From an uncultured bacterium (GTDB lineage: Bacteria; Spirochaetota; Spirochaetia; Sphaerochaetales; Sphaerochaetaceae): 64,000 nt of DNA. Shown piece by piece: positions 25,589-34,581 of the stretch. Under the pieces are notes generated by a model. That model was not told the DNA's origin, did no database searches, and saw nothing but the letters and a program-made list of their open reading frames with translations. The stretch is taken from positions 1 to 64,000 of the forward strand of contig CAJMOS010000002.1 of assembly GCA_905215015.1 (NCBI GenBank), written 5' to 3'. The translations under genes and the position numbers were made by a program. Each line of letters begins with the position of its first letter. Within the stretch, counting starts at the first letter, position 1.

Positions 25589-27334
25589 TCATTCTTGCGT
25601 GTAGGGAATCTTAGGAAGGAGGATTCGTACGTCAGTGAACGCTCCTTTTTGCGAGGTGATATGTACTCCATAGTCATTGCCGTATTTCAGGACAATTCTT
25701 CGATGAGGGTTGTAGATGCCGAGATGCTGGTTTGGGATTTCTGTACTTTCCAAGCCCTTGTTGATGGCTTCAACTTGGCTTTGATCCATGCCGCAGCCAT
25801 CATCCTTGATGTGGATGGTGAAGGTGTCTTTCCCTTCTTGTACGGTAATCGTGATTGTCCCATGGCCTGATTCGGAATTTCTAATGCCATGATAGAAAGC
25901 GTTCTCAATGAAAGGCTGCAGGATGAGGCGCACTCCCTCGAAGGTAGCGAGCCCGTCAGGATAATTCCATACGACTGAAAGCTCTTTCGCGTGGCGTCTG
26001 ACAAGAATGTCGCAAAAACTCTTTGTGTGTTCGATTTCTTCTTTCAGTGAAACATTCTTTCCCATCTTGTTGAGGGAATATCCCACAATATCCAGAAGAT
26101 CCTCAACCATAATGGCGTTGGACCCGTCCATTCCTTGGGTTTTCACCTCTTGCCAGTACACAGATTTCAATGTGTTGATCAAGAAATGGGGATTGATTTG
26201 GTACTGCAATGCCCTGAGTTCCAATTTGTTCATCTGGTATTTCTTTTCGGTCAGTTCCCGTGACATCAGATGGCGGAGAATGCCGTTCTTGTTGATGCGG
26301 TAGATGATGTAAGAATAGACGTCCTGATTAGGATTGGGAACGGTGACTGATTCACCTTTGTCGATTTTGGCAAATGTATCAATGATGCCCAATACGCCTT
26401 GGAAATTCTTGGTCGTGTTGCGCCAGGCAAGAACGAAGGCAAGCACAAGGGCGAAGAGCATCAGCGACGTGGTGAGCAAGATAAACGAAAAAATGACCTT
26501 GAAAAACATCGAAAGGGGGGTCCGGATGATGAAATACCAGGAGGATTGCTGAATCTTCACCAATCGGTATTGGACATGGTTGATCACCACCTCGCCAGAA
26601 GAAATGTCGGCGGAAAAGACTGTCTTCATTTCCAAAAATAGGGAAGCATCATCGAACGAGAGAGATTCTTTTCCGTCGCTGAGAAAAAACGATTGCTGGG
26701 TAGTGGAACTGGTGTTGACAATTTCGCTACGCGTTTTCTCCCAGTCGATTTCCTCTGCGGAGAATGCCATGTCGGTGGAGATTTTCTGGTAGAGATACAT
26801 GTTCCGTATCGAGCCATCCTCATTTCGGGTGATGAGAAAATCCTGCATGGAAGGAGCGAGATTCGCTCCTTCTCGGGCAATTTCTTCCATCAATGACTGC
26901 CCAATAGGACAAACACCGTCAACGGTGGAAAAATAGAATTGGTTTTGTGGGAAGTAGACATTCAAGGATTTGATTCCTGGGTGGACCGCCATAATTGCCG
27001 TCGCCATGCCACTGAATGTCCTTGCCGTCTTAATATCGTCTGCGGTGAACGATCCATCTCCTTTGGTGAGCCGAAAGAGGGAGTTCAGAATATTGGTGTC
27101 TGAATTGACCATCAGATTCACGATGGTGAAATCGTTGAACAGCATGTCATTGATACGGGCAGTTTGCAACATGTCGGTATGGTTCGTTTCCCGGATGGTT
27201 TTCCGTAGGTTGTTTCCCACGAAAAACAGGGAGAGGCTTCCGATGAACAGAACCGCGAGAATCGAAGGAAGGAAAAACTGGAAAAACGATTTCCAGAAGA
27301 ATCGCTTCTTAATCTTCTCATCAAGGTTGTCCAT
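25589..27334 (-). CDS. Sensor histidine kinase, YesM/LytS type
   Basis: Inner-membrane sensor of a sugar-responsive two-component system. The 581-residue protein has TM1 near 20-40, a long extracytoplasmic domain (about 45-275), TM2 near 278-303, then a HisKA_7TM-less His_kinase domain with the phosphorylated H383 in YQINPHFLINTLK. A C-terminal HATPase follows (PFIENAFYHGIRN, DDGCGM). It is paired with the regulator gene, whose end overlaps its start by 14 bases. Base composition is AT-richer than the surrounding chromosome. It should control the adjacent divergent ABC operon. Confidence 0.9.
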   Translation of the reverse strand: MDNLDEKIKKRFFWKSFFQFFLPSILAVLFIGSLSLFFVGNNLRKTIRETNHTDMLQTARINDMLFNDFTIVNLMVNSDTNILNSLFRLTKGDGSFTADDIKTARTFSGMATAIMAVHPGIKSLNVYFPQNQFYFSTVDGVCPIGQSLMEEIAREGANLAPSMQDFLITRNEDGSIRNMYLYQKISTDMAFSAEEIDWEKTRSEIVNTSSTTQQSFFLSDGKESLSFDDASLFLEMKTVFSADISSGEVVINHVQYRLVKIQQSSWYFIIRTPLSMFFKVIFSFILLTTSLMLFALVLAFVLAWRNTTKNFQGVLGIIDTFAKIDKGESVTVPNPNQDVYSYIIYRINKNGILRHLMSRELTEKKYQMNKLELRALQYQINPHFLINTLKSVYWQEVKTQGMDGSNAIMVEDLLDIVGYSLNKMGKNVSLKEEIEHTKSFCDILVRRHAKELSVVWNYPDGLATFEGVRLILQPFIENAFYHGIRNSESGHGTITITVQEGKDTFTIHIKDDGCGMDQSQVEAINKGLESTEIPNQHLGIYNPHRRIVLKYGNDYGVHITSQKGAFTDVRILLPKIPYTQE

Positions 27335-28055
27335 CGAGGTCTCCTATACGGTGGCGTATCTGGTATTCCCGGATGCCCATGCCGTACTTTTTCTTGAAGA
27401 CCCGATTGAGTACCGTCGTGTCGGCATATCCTACATCCTGAGCAATCTTATTTGGTTTCTCTTCTCCTTTCAGCAGGAGCTCGCATGCTTTTTTGAGGCG
27501 TACAGCGGTCACATATTCATGAAACGAGGTTCCCGTTTTCATTTTAAACGCGGTGGATAAATAGTTCATGTTGAGTCTGGTAATGCCTGCAATGGATTTC
27601 AATGAACAGGTCTGGTAATTCTTCTGAATATACCTAAGCACCATATCGATGGAACCGTCATAGGCTGGCAGCCCTTGTGCGTGGTCCAAAGCCTTTTTCA
27701 GTCGTTTAAGTGTTTCAATGAGCACCGTATGCTTGTCCGACTTGAGTAGGTAGGCGAATACGTTTTGCTTGATGGCATTGCGGGCATATTCGAAGTTGTC
27801 AAACCCGCTCATGATGATGACTTTCGTTTCGGGTTTGATTCTGGCGATGTCGTCACAGAAATCAAGTCCGCTTTTCTTTGGCATGACAATATCGGTCATG
27901 ACTACGTCGACGGGATTCTTGGTGAGGAACTCAATACCTTCTTGGGCGTTGGCCGCTGTGCCTACAACGGAAAATCCTTGTTCGTTCCAAGGGAAGTAGC
28001 GGGCAAATCCATTTCTAATTTCCGTTTCGTCATCCACAATAAGAATCGAATACAT
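27321..28055 (-). CDS. Response regulator with AraC-type DNA-binding domain, YesN type
   Basis: Partner of the adjacent kinase. The 244-residue protein has a receiver domain (acidic pocket IVDDE at 7-10, phospho-accepting D55 in VVMTDIVMP, conserved K in YLLKSDK) joined by a short linker to an AraC double helix-turn-helix (residues about 150-240; LTKIAQ-like segment EKPNKIAQDVGYADTTVLNRVF). It is shorter than the 500-residue YesN proteins because it lacks the middle domain. It is transcribed divergently from the ABC operon, whose upstream region has a direct repeat suited to an AraC-type dimer. Confidence 0.9.
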   Translation of the reverse strand: MYSILIVDDETEIRNGFARYFPWNEQGFSVVGTAANAQEGIEFLTKNPVDVVMTDIVMPKKSGLDFCDDIARIKPETKVIIMSGFDNFEYARNAIKQNVFAYLLKSDKHTVLIETLKRLKKALDHAQGLPAYDGSIDMVLRYIQKNYQTCSLKSIAGITRLNMNYLSTAFKMKTGTSFHEYVTAVRLKKACELLLKGEEKPNKIAQDVGYADTTVLNRVFKKKYGMGIREYQIRHRIGDLDGQP

Positions 28056-28076
28056 GCCACAAGACCTGAGAAATAG

Positions 28077-28103
28077 TCGGTTTCCCGAAGAATCATCGGT
28101 TTC
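28077..28103. promoter_or_regulatory. Direct repeat, candidate operator of the AraC-type regulator
   Basis: TCGGTTTC occurs at 28077-28084 and again at 28096-28103, 19 bases apart start to start, in the divergent gap between the regulator and the ABC operon. Two same-face half-sites are typical for AraC-family binding. Binding itself is inferred. Confidence 0.4.
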
Positions 28104-28201
28104 TCTGAAAAAGAGTCGAACCTTTCAAAGAAAACATCAATATCAAATTTATCACAGTATACCATAATTTAAATTACACAAAAAGCTGTATGGAGGTTTT
28201 C

Positions 28202-29515
28202 ATGAAAAAGAGGTTACTTGCTACGATATTGCTGGTTTGCAGTTCTTTCGCCCTTTTCGCCGCCGGAAATGCGGAGTCTTCTTCCGGAGCAGGGAAGGCC
28301 GGAAAGGAAGTCTTGCGGTTTATGTGGTGGGGTGGAGACGCCCGTCATCAGGCGACGCTCAAGGTAATCAAACAGTTTATGGACGCAAATCCAGGAGTCA
28401 CCATCGACGCAGAGTATGGTGGCATGGACGGATATTACCAGAAGCTTACCACCCAGATTTCCAGTGGGACGGAGCCGGATATCATCCAGATTATTCCCGA
28501 ATGGTTCAAACCCCTTGGGAAGAGCGGAGACGTGTTCATCCCGCTTGATGAGAATCCCGATTTCTTTGATGTTTCAGGGTTCAGCCAGACGTTCCTTGCT
28601 TCATCCTGCACGATTAAGGGGCATGTCCAAGGCGTGCCGACTGGCTCTAATGGCTCGTGTCTGGTCATCAACAAGAATTTCATGAAGCGCTTTGGAATTC
28701 CTGAAGATACCAAATGGACTTGGGATTTGATTGAGAAGTATGGAGAAGAGATTCATAAGAAGGATTCAAGCTGTTATTTGCTCGGCAGCAATTCGACGAA
28801 AACTCCCGTGGGGCATCTCTTGAAATTCTATCTGATGCAGCTCCCCAATGTTACGGGATATGTGAACGAAGACTATACGATTGGCTTTACGGCTGCCGAT
28901 GTAAAGAAGGCTCTGGACTATTTCATCCATCTTGAAGCTATCGGAGCCATTCAGCCCTATGCCGAAACGAGCCTTTACAAGACTCCGATTGAGAACGCCA
29001 CGTGGGTGGAAGGCAATGTGGGCATGATGGATGGTATGCCTTCTACGCTTGCTACGTACAAATGCGACGCAGTGGATTTGGATGTCGCCGAAATTCCTCA
29101 GGCGGAGGGTGCTTCCGATTCCGGCTGTCTGACCGGTCCTCCCCAGTTTCTCGTGATTAGCAAGAACAGCAAGCATCAGCAAACTGCATTGAAGTTCCTG
29201 AACTATTTCTTCAATGATTCTGTGGCGATTGAAACCCTTGGGACGACTCGTGGTCTTCAGCCGACTACGGGCGGTATGAAGGTGCTTGTCGACAAGGGTA
29301 TCGTTACGGATTTGGACCAGAAAGCCCAGCAAATGGTAACCAATGCTGCATCAAAGCGCTTTAATTTGCTCTGGCTGCTCAACGATTTCGAGACTCCGTA
29401 TGCAGACGCTTGCAATGCCGCGATTCTGAAGACCCTGACGACAGAGCAGGCTGCCGAGAAGATGGTGAAGGATTTTCAGGAATCCTGTGCAAGACTGAAG
29501 GCGAACAACACCTAA
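28202..29515 (+). CDS. ABC transporter sugar-binding protein 1
   Basis: Extracytoplasmic family-1 solute-binding protein that captures a sugar or oligosaccharide. The 437-residue protein starts MKKRLLATILLVCSSFALFA and is cut just before AGNAESSS, a style common in spirochaetes. No lipobox Cys lies at the cleavage site. The mature part has the binding-protein landmarks VLRFMWWGGDA, GTEPDIIQI and YDNDP-free aromatic-rich cleft residues (W-W near 41-42). The ATG at 28202 has GGAGG five bases upstream. It is the first gene of the ABC operon, with a stable hairpin before the first permease gene. Confidence 0.9.
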   Translation: MKKRLLATILLVCSSFALFAAGNAESSSGAGKAGKEVLRFMWWGGDARHQATLKVIKQFMDANPGVTIDAEYGGMDGYYQKLTTQISSGTEPDIIQIIPEWFKPLGKSGDVFIPLDENPDFFDVSGFSQTFLASSCTIKGHVQGVPTGSNGSCLVINKNFMKRFGIPEDTKWTWDLIEKYGEEIHKKDSSCYLLGSNSTKTPVGHLLKFYLMQLPNVTGYVNEDYTIGFTAADVKKALDYFIHLEAIGAIQPYAETSLYKTPIENATWVEGNVGMMDGMPSTLATYKCDAVDLDVAEIPQAEGASDSGCLTGPPQFLVISKNSKHQQTALKFLNYFFNDSVAIETLGTTRGLQPTTGGMKVLVDKGIVTDLDQKAQQMVTNAASKRFNLLWLLNDFETPYADACNAAILKTLTTEQAAEKMVKDFQESCARLKANNT

Positions 29516-29525
29516 TATTGCATCC

Positions 29526-29549
29526 GGCCCGCGGGGGTTCCCGTGGGCC
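29526..29549 (+). promoter_or_regulatory. Stable hairpin between binding-protein and permease genes
   Basis: GGCCCGCGGG (29526-29535) pairs with CCCGTGGGCC (29540-29549, one G-U) around loop GGTT, with no T run. Such hairpins protect the binding-protein message from 3' decay and reduce permease expression, as known for malE-malF. That role here is inferred. Confidence 0.65.
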
Positions 29550-29567
29550 TCCTTACGAGGGAATCCC

Positions 29568-30461
29568 ATGAAAAAAAAGTTCTTTACACGACAAGACATC
29601 GGTCTTGCCTATATCAGTCCTTGGATTATCGGTTTCCTGGCATTCACGTTAATTCCCATGGTCGTGTCGTTTGGATACAGCTTCTGTTCGTTTGCAAGTA
29701 TCAGGACATTCCATTTCGTCGGACTGAAGAATTACAAGGAAATGTTCCATCAGTTCGATTTTATTCTCTCGCTGAAAGCCACGTTCATGTATGTCGTTTT
29801 CTCCGTTCCTGTGAAACTTGCTTCCGCTTTGATTGTCGCTTTGCTTCTTCAGAAGAAGGTCAAAGGAATCAATTTGTTCAGAACCCTGTATTACCTTCCT
29901 TCCATTCTGGGCGGTAGCGTTGCAATCGGTATCCTATGGAAGATGATGTTTGCCAAAAATGGCCTGATTAATGCAATTGCAGGCATGTTTGGCATTGCTG
30001 CACGGAACTGGCTGGGGAATCCTAAAACGGCAATTTACATCATCTGCATTCTCCCCATCTGGCAGTTTGGATCCTCCATGGTCATTTTTTTGGCGGCTTT
30101 GAAGCAAATTCCTTCTCAGTTGTATGAGGCGGCTCTTATTGATGGAGCCAACACCCATACACGTTTTTGGCGTATCACCATGCCGATGATTAGTCCAGTG
30201 CTTTTGTTCAATCTTGTCATGCAATCCATTGGCGCGTTCCAGGAGTTTGGTTCGGCCTACATCATCACGGATGGAGGACCTGCGAAGACCACCTACCTCT
30301 ATTCATTGATGATATACGACCAAGCTTTCCTCAACCTCAGATTTGGATATGCGTCAGCTCTTTCGTGGTTCCTGTTTGTGGTCATTATCGGTTTTACGAT
30401 TGTTCTTTTTGGCACTTCAGGGAAATGGACATTCTATCAAGATGGAAGGGGGATTATTTAA
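29568..30461 (+). CDS. ABC sugar transporter permease 1 (MalF/UgpA type)
   Basis: One of the two inner-membrane subunits of the carbohydrate importer. The 297-residue protein has six predicted helices, starting with IGLAYISPWIIGFLAFTLIP. The cytoplasmic EAA loop that docks the ATPase is EAALIDGANTHTRFWRITMP near residues 187-206. An ATGA-like overlap (TAATG) joins it to the second permease. No ATPase gene is in the operon, so a shared MsmK/UgpC-type ATPase encoded elsewhere must energise transport. Confidence 0.93.
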   Translation: MKKKFFTRQDIGLAYISPWIIGFLAFTLIPMVVSFGYSFCSFASIRTFHFVGLKNYKEMFHQFDFILSLKATFMYVVFSVPVKLASALIVALLLQKKVKGINLFRTLYYLPSILGGSVAIGILWKMMFAKNGLINAIAGMFGIAARNWLGNPKTAIYIICILPIWQFGSSMVIFLAALKQIPSQLYEAALIDGANTHTRFWRITMPMISPVLLFNLVMQSIGAFQEFGSAYIITDGGPAKTTYLYSLMIYDQAFLNLRFGYASALSWFLFVVIIGFTIVLFGTSGKWTFYQDGRGII

Positions 30462-31297
30462 TGAAACGCGGTACGCTTCGACTTGTAGTGAAATACGTCG
30501 TCCTCGTCATTCTCGCCATTTTCTTTACGTATCCCCTCGTCTGGCTATTTCTTGCATGCTTCAAAACCAATGAGGCTATTTTTGCCCGGCCCCTTGAGTT
30601 GCCAAAAACATGGAATTTCGATGCTTTCTGGGAAGGGTGGCACGGTGTTGGGCAATACTCCTATGGCACGTTTTTCTCCAACACGTTCAAACTGGTGATT
30701 CCGATAGTTGTCTTTACGCTGTTTTCTGCGTTTATTGTGGCGTATGGATTCGCTCGCTTTAATTTCAAAGGGAAAAAGCTCTTTTTCGCGCTGATGATCT
30801 CCACCATGATGCTGCCATCCACAGTTGTGTTGATTCCGAAATACATGCTGTTCAACCACCTTGGCTGGATTAATACGTATAAACCATTCATCATCCCTGT
30901 GATGTTTGGGGGAGGGCCGTTTTTCATCTACATGCTTATTCAGTTCATTCGAGGTATTCCTCATGAACTTGATGAGGCCGCGACGATTGACGGATGCAGT
31001 TCGTGGAGTATTCTTTTCACCATTATTCTCCCTAATGCGACAGCGGCGCTTTTCAGTGCTGGAGTGTTTCAATTCATGTGGACGTGGAACAACTTTTTTG
31101 ATCAGCTTGTCTACATCACCTCGGTGCGCAAGTACACGATTTCCCTTGGACTACGCATGACTCTCGATACCACCACCAACATCGCTTGGAACAAAGTACT
31201 GGCCATGTGCTTGCTTTCCATTCTTCCTCCTACCATCATCTTCTTCCTGACTCAGCGGAGTTTCGTGGAGGGAGTCGCGACAAGTGGAATCAAGTGA
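30461..31297 (+). CDS. ABC sugar transporter permease 2 (MalG/UgpE type)
   Basis: Second membrane subunit of the importer, 278 residues. It begins MKRGTLRLVVKYVVLVILAI and has six helices. The EAA loop is DEAATIDGCSSWSILFTIIL near residues 173-192, and it ends with the usual VEGVATSGIK. The start overlaps the stop of the first permease by one base; the longer open frame upstream lies inside that gene. The next gene starts eight bases after the stop. Confidence 0.93.
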   Translation: MKRGTLRLVVKYVVLVILAIFFTYPLVWLFLACFKTNEAIFARPLELPKTWNFDAFWEGWHGVGQYSYGTFFSNTFKLVIPIVVFTLFSAFIVAYGFARFNFKGKKLFFALMISTMMLPSTVVLIPKYMLFNHLGWINTYKPFIIPVMFGGGPFFIYMLIQFIRGIPHELDEAATIDGCSSWSILFTIILPNATAALFSAGVFQFMWTWNNFFDQLVYITSVRKYTISLGLRMTLDTTTNIAWNKVLAMCLLSILPPTIIFFLTQRSFVEGVATSGIK

Positions 31298-31305
31298 GGC
31301 AGCAT

Positions 31306-33231
31306 ATGGAAGCGATGGAGTTGGTCATTTCTCACAGTCGTCCCTGGTCGTTTGTCCCTATGCAGGAAACAGGAGACGGTACGTATCGCTATCAGTCAAT
31401 CACAGCCCGCATTGCACAGGAGAAAGATGGGCTTGCCACCCGGTTTCATGTGCGATGGGAGAACACTGCAAGAGACCTCGCCGATGTCATCGTAGGCATC
31501 CGCATACCAATTGATCATCCCGATTGCCAGTTGTTGCTCCCATCAGTGCTGCTGAACAACAATCCTTCTTCCGATCCCGCCACATTCATCCCGCGCATAG
31601 GGGGGAAAAGCGGGGAAGGGGTCATCGTGGAGGAACACAGACTTCCCATTCCCGGAGCGGCTTTCCAATGGCGGGAAGGAGACGTTTTTCCTGTTCTTTC
31701 TGTTGTAGAGATTCCCGAGACGACGTATATGCATGCGTGGACTCTCGGAATTGACCGGACTAAGAACGGATATACGTTCTATCTTACCAGCGGTGCATGT
31801 CTTCTTAACGGGGAGAAAGATGTTGTCTATGGCATGCAAAAGCAGGGAGTTCCTTGTACGAACGGGTACCGGGTTTTTAAGGGACACCAAATATGGGAAA
31901 AGACATTCGTAGTTCGTCATGACGCTTCCTTTGCTTGGGGTAGACTGCACGAGTGCCTGGTGTGGCAGGCTTGGGAAGTGTTTCGTCCTTCCAATGCTCC
32001 CCAGAGGCCATTATCAGAATTGATTGCCCGTAAACACGCATGCCTTGATTCTCGTTATCAAGAAAAACCGTACCCTGGGTACATCTGTTTTGGCGATAAG
32101 AATGCATTTGGAGATCTGTCACATCGTCATCCCTACTACCTGTATGCCTGGACAGGGGAGGCGTTGCGGTGTGCATGGTGTGATATTCAGAGGGGAGGGA
32201 CCTTCAAGGAGAGGGCGGTTCGCACCGTCGACTTCTTTGTCAGGGAATCAAGGCAGGGGTCTCCCCTGCCCCACGCATATTTCCTCACGGACCTTCAGGA
32301 TTGGATGGGCTCTTCATTCAACACGAAAGAGACCATATCCTCCCGCATGGTCGGTTGCAGCATGGTCGATTTGCTTGACGTGATGGACTCGCTCGAAAGC
32401 ATTCCAAAAACGTGGGATCTCTTCGTCACCGAAGTACTTGATGCGTTGTGCAAACCGAACGCCACCACGAAGCATGGACTTTTCCCTCATCGTTTTACTT
32501 CTGATGGTTCCTGCTACACCCAGATGGATACGACCGCGGGCATCAGCTGTATTACTGCCCTTGTAAAGGGGTGGAAACGGTATGGGAAGCAACGATGGCT
32601 GGCGGAAGCGGAAAAGAAATTCGCTGCATACGACAATACATTTTATCGGACCATGGAACATCCGTTCACCCATGCGACGATGGATGCGAAGTGCGAGGAC
32701 AAAGAAGCTGGGCTCTATGCGACCGGTGCCGCTTTGGTTCTCTATGAAGCGACGGGGACATCCTTGTATCTTGAACGCGCAGAATCCGCTGCACAATGGG
32801 TCATGGCTTTCCAATATGTGTGGGAACCACCACTTCGGAAAGGAAGTCTTCTTTCCCAACTTGGATTCCGTGTACTTGGATGGCCCAACGTTAGCCCGCA
32901 GAACCACCACCTTGATGTGTTCTATCCGATCACGGATTTGATTCGTCTCTCGGAAATAACGGGCAATTCATTGTATCGGGACAGTGCGGTATTGGCCTTA
33001 AAGGCTTGGACGTATGGCATTTCCACAGGAAAAGGGGAAATGGGATTTACCGTTGAAGGCGAACAGACCGAACAATATTGCCAGACAAACTACTGTGGAA
33101 ACAAAGCGCTCGAGAGGAATGCGATGGAATTGGTATGGCGTGGAGGAATCCACTTGTGGAATCCCTTATGGATTACTGCCGAAGTACTCTTTATGTCCCT
33201 GCATGCCGCCATATGCGGCATCACCTTCTGA
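31306..33231 (+). CDS. Protein of unknown family in a sugar ABC operon, possible glycosidase or lyase
   Basis: I cannot assign this 641-residue protein. It has no signal peptide, so it is cytoplasmic and would act on imported substrate. The N-terminal 250 residues look like a beta-rich domain (RYQSITARIAQEKDG, YTFYLTSGACLL). The rest is helical with repeating aromatic segments (GLYATGAALVLYEATG, HHLDVFYPITDLIRL), suggesting an (alpha/alpha) toroid as in many glycoside hydrolases and polysaccharide lyases. Candidate acidic and His residues occur in QMDTTAG and NHHLDV. A GAGG site lies seven bases before the ATG. It shares the AT-richer composition of the block and ends only three bases from MATE 2. 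Confidence 0.6.
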   Translation: MEAMELVISHSRPWSFVPMQETGDGTYRYQSITARIAQEKDGLATRFHVRWENTARDLADVIVGIRIPIDHPDCQLLLPSVLLNNNPSSDPATFIPRIGGKSGEGVIVEEHRLPIPGAAFQWREGDVFPVLSVVEIPETTYMHAWTLGIDRTKNGYTFYLTSGACLLNGEKDVVYGMQKQGVPCTNGYRVFKGHQIWEKTFVVRHDASFAWGRLHECLVWQAWEVFRPSNAPQRPLSELIARKHACLDSRYQEKPYPGYICFGDKNAFGDLSHRHPYYLYAWTGEALRCAWCDIQRGGTFKERAVRTVDFFVRESRQGSPLPHAYFLTDLQDWMGSSFNTKETISSRMVGCSMVDLLDVMDSLESIPKTWDLFVTEVLDALCKPNATTKHGLFPHRFTSDGSCYTQMDTTAGISCITALVKGWKRYGKQRWLAEAEKKFAAYDNTFYRTMEHPFTHATMDAKCEDKEAGLYATGAALVLYEATGTSLYLERAESAAQWVMAFQYVWEPPLRKGSLLSQLGFRVLGWPNVSPQNHHLDVFYPITDLIRLSEITGNSLYRDSAVLALKAWTYGISTGKGEMGFTVEGEQTEQYCQTNYCGNKALERNAMELVWRGGIHLWNPLWITAEVLFMSLHAAICGITF

Positions 33232-33234
33232 CCG

Positions 33235-34581
33235 CTAGGCGATGTTGGACAGAACCCTCAGCCACTTCCCGCTTCGGATGCGTGCGAGCCCGAAGACAGC
33301 CTTGGCTACTTCTTCCAGGTACACCATCAGGTAGACCTGCCACATGGGCAGATGAAGGATGGCGCTGCCGAGGAAGGCCATGGGGACGCCGACCAGCCAG
33401 ACGCAGCCGAGCTCGCAGACCATCGAGAACCTGGTGTCTCCCCCGGCACGGAGGATTCCGGTGACCAGACAGTAGTCGAAAGACCGAAGCGGCATGATCA
33501 AGGCCGTTACCCACATGCATTGCAAGGCGAGCCGGGAAATCGCCCCTTCAAGCCCGAAGACCCGCACCATCAGCGGGCTCATCGCAAAGAAGAGCATCCC
33601 CATGAAGGCGCCTATGGCGAAGGAAAGACCGACGAAGCGGCGGCAGTAGCGGCGCACCTCGTCCATCTGCCCCTCGCCGATCTTCTGCCCGATCATCACC
33701 AGCGTCGTGCCACTGACGGCAAAGACCGCCGTGGTGAACAGGTTGGCGACCGACTCGTTGACATTGACTGCGGCGACGGCGGCTACGCCCTGTCGGGCAA
33801 AGGCCACTTTGTACAACGCCATGCCAAGGGCCCAGAAGAATTCGTTGCAGACCACCGGCAGGCAGGTGGGGAATACGAAACGGATGAAGGAAAAGGGGAC
33901 GGCCAGGTCGCGTAGCCCGATCCTGCAGGGGCTTTTCAGGCGATGGACGGCGACCACGACGATGGCGGCCTCGATCAGGCGGCTCAGCGAGGTGGCCAAG
34001 GCGGCTCCCCCCTCGCGCATGGCCGGGCATCCCAAGTGCCCAAAGATCATGACCCAGTCCAAGAAGATGTTGGTCGCCATGGAAACGACTGAGGCGACCA
34101 TCGGGACCACCGCCCTGTCGGTCGCCCGGAGACCCACTCCATAAATCTGGGTGAAAGCGAGAAAGAAAAAGCCAAAGCCCAGCATGCGCATGTACTCCAC
34201 GCCACTCTGGATGACCGCCTCGTCCTTGGTGAAGACGCCCATGACCAGCTCCGGGGTGAAGGTCGCAAGCAGGAAGAAGATGGTCGACCCGGCGAAAGCG
34301 ACGTTGAAGGCGAAGGCGGTGATCTTCCTGATTCCCTCCTGGTTTCCCGCCCCATAGAACTGGGCGAGGAAGATCGAGCATGCGGTGGAGACGCCGAAGA
34401 AAAGCAGGATGATCAGAAAGTTGACCTGCCCCGCCAGGCCGACCGCCGCGATGGCTGTCTCCCCCAACTGGGCAATCATCAACGAGTCTACGAAGTTCAG
34501 GCTGTTCTGCAGGATTTGCTGGAGAAGGACAGGGATGGCGATGGACAGGAACTTTCGGAGAAACGGGTCTCGGCTGCTCAT
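33235..34581 (-). CDS. MATE-family efflux transporter 2
   Basis: A 448-residue inner-membrane MATE transporter, closely related to MATE 1. Shared segments include IPVL(I/L)QQILQNSLNFVD near the start and STACSIFLAQFYGAGN near 70-85. Twelve helices fit the sequence. The start ATG overlaps the ygiQ stop by four bases (ATGA), so ygiQ and this gene are co-transcribed. The last 100 bases are nearly identical to the orphan fragment at 25162-25258. Confidence 0.92.
   Translation of the reverse strand: MSSRDPFLRKFLSIAIPVLLQQILQNSLNFVDSLMIAQLGETAIAAVGLAGQVNFLIILLFFGVSTACSIFLAQFYGAGNQEGIRKITAFAFNVAFAGSTIFFLLATFTPELVMGVFTKDEAVIQSGVEYMRMLGFGFFFLAFTQIYGVGLRATDRAVVPMVASVVSMATNIFLDWVMIFGHLGCPAMREGGAALATSLSRLIEAAIVVVAVHRLKSPCRIGLRDLAVPFSFIRFVFPTCLPVVCNEFFWALGMALYKVAFARQGVAAVAAVNVNESVANLFTTAVFAVSGTTLVMIGQKIGEGQMDEVRRYCRRFVGLSFAIGAFMGMLFFAMSPLMVRVFGLEGAISRLALQCMWVTALIMPLRSFDYCLVTGILRAGGDTRFSMVCELGCVWLVGVPMAFLGSAILHLPMWQVYLMVYLEEVAKAVFGLARIRSGKWLRVLSNIA
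33259..33355. repeat. Source copy of the MATE 3' fragment
   Basis: Ninety-seven bases near the 3' end of MATE 2 recur at 25162-25258 with one visible difference. Confidence 0.88.

Noticed and set aside
25230..25592. 120-residue frame containing nagA-like sequence
   Set aside because: It is a truncated copy fused to unrelated bases at both ends, with the true nagA start shifted out of frame by a deletion, so it was called a pseudogene.
26041..26055. parS-like string CAGTGAAACAT in the histidine kinase gene
   Set aside because: Only one half resembles parS; the other half of the palindrome is missing.
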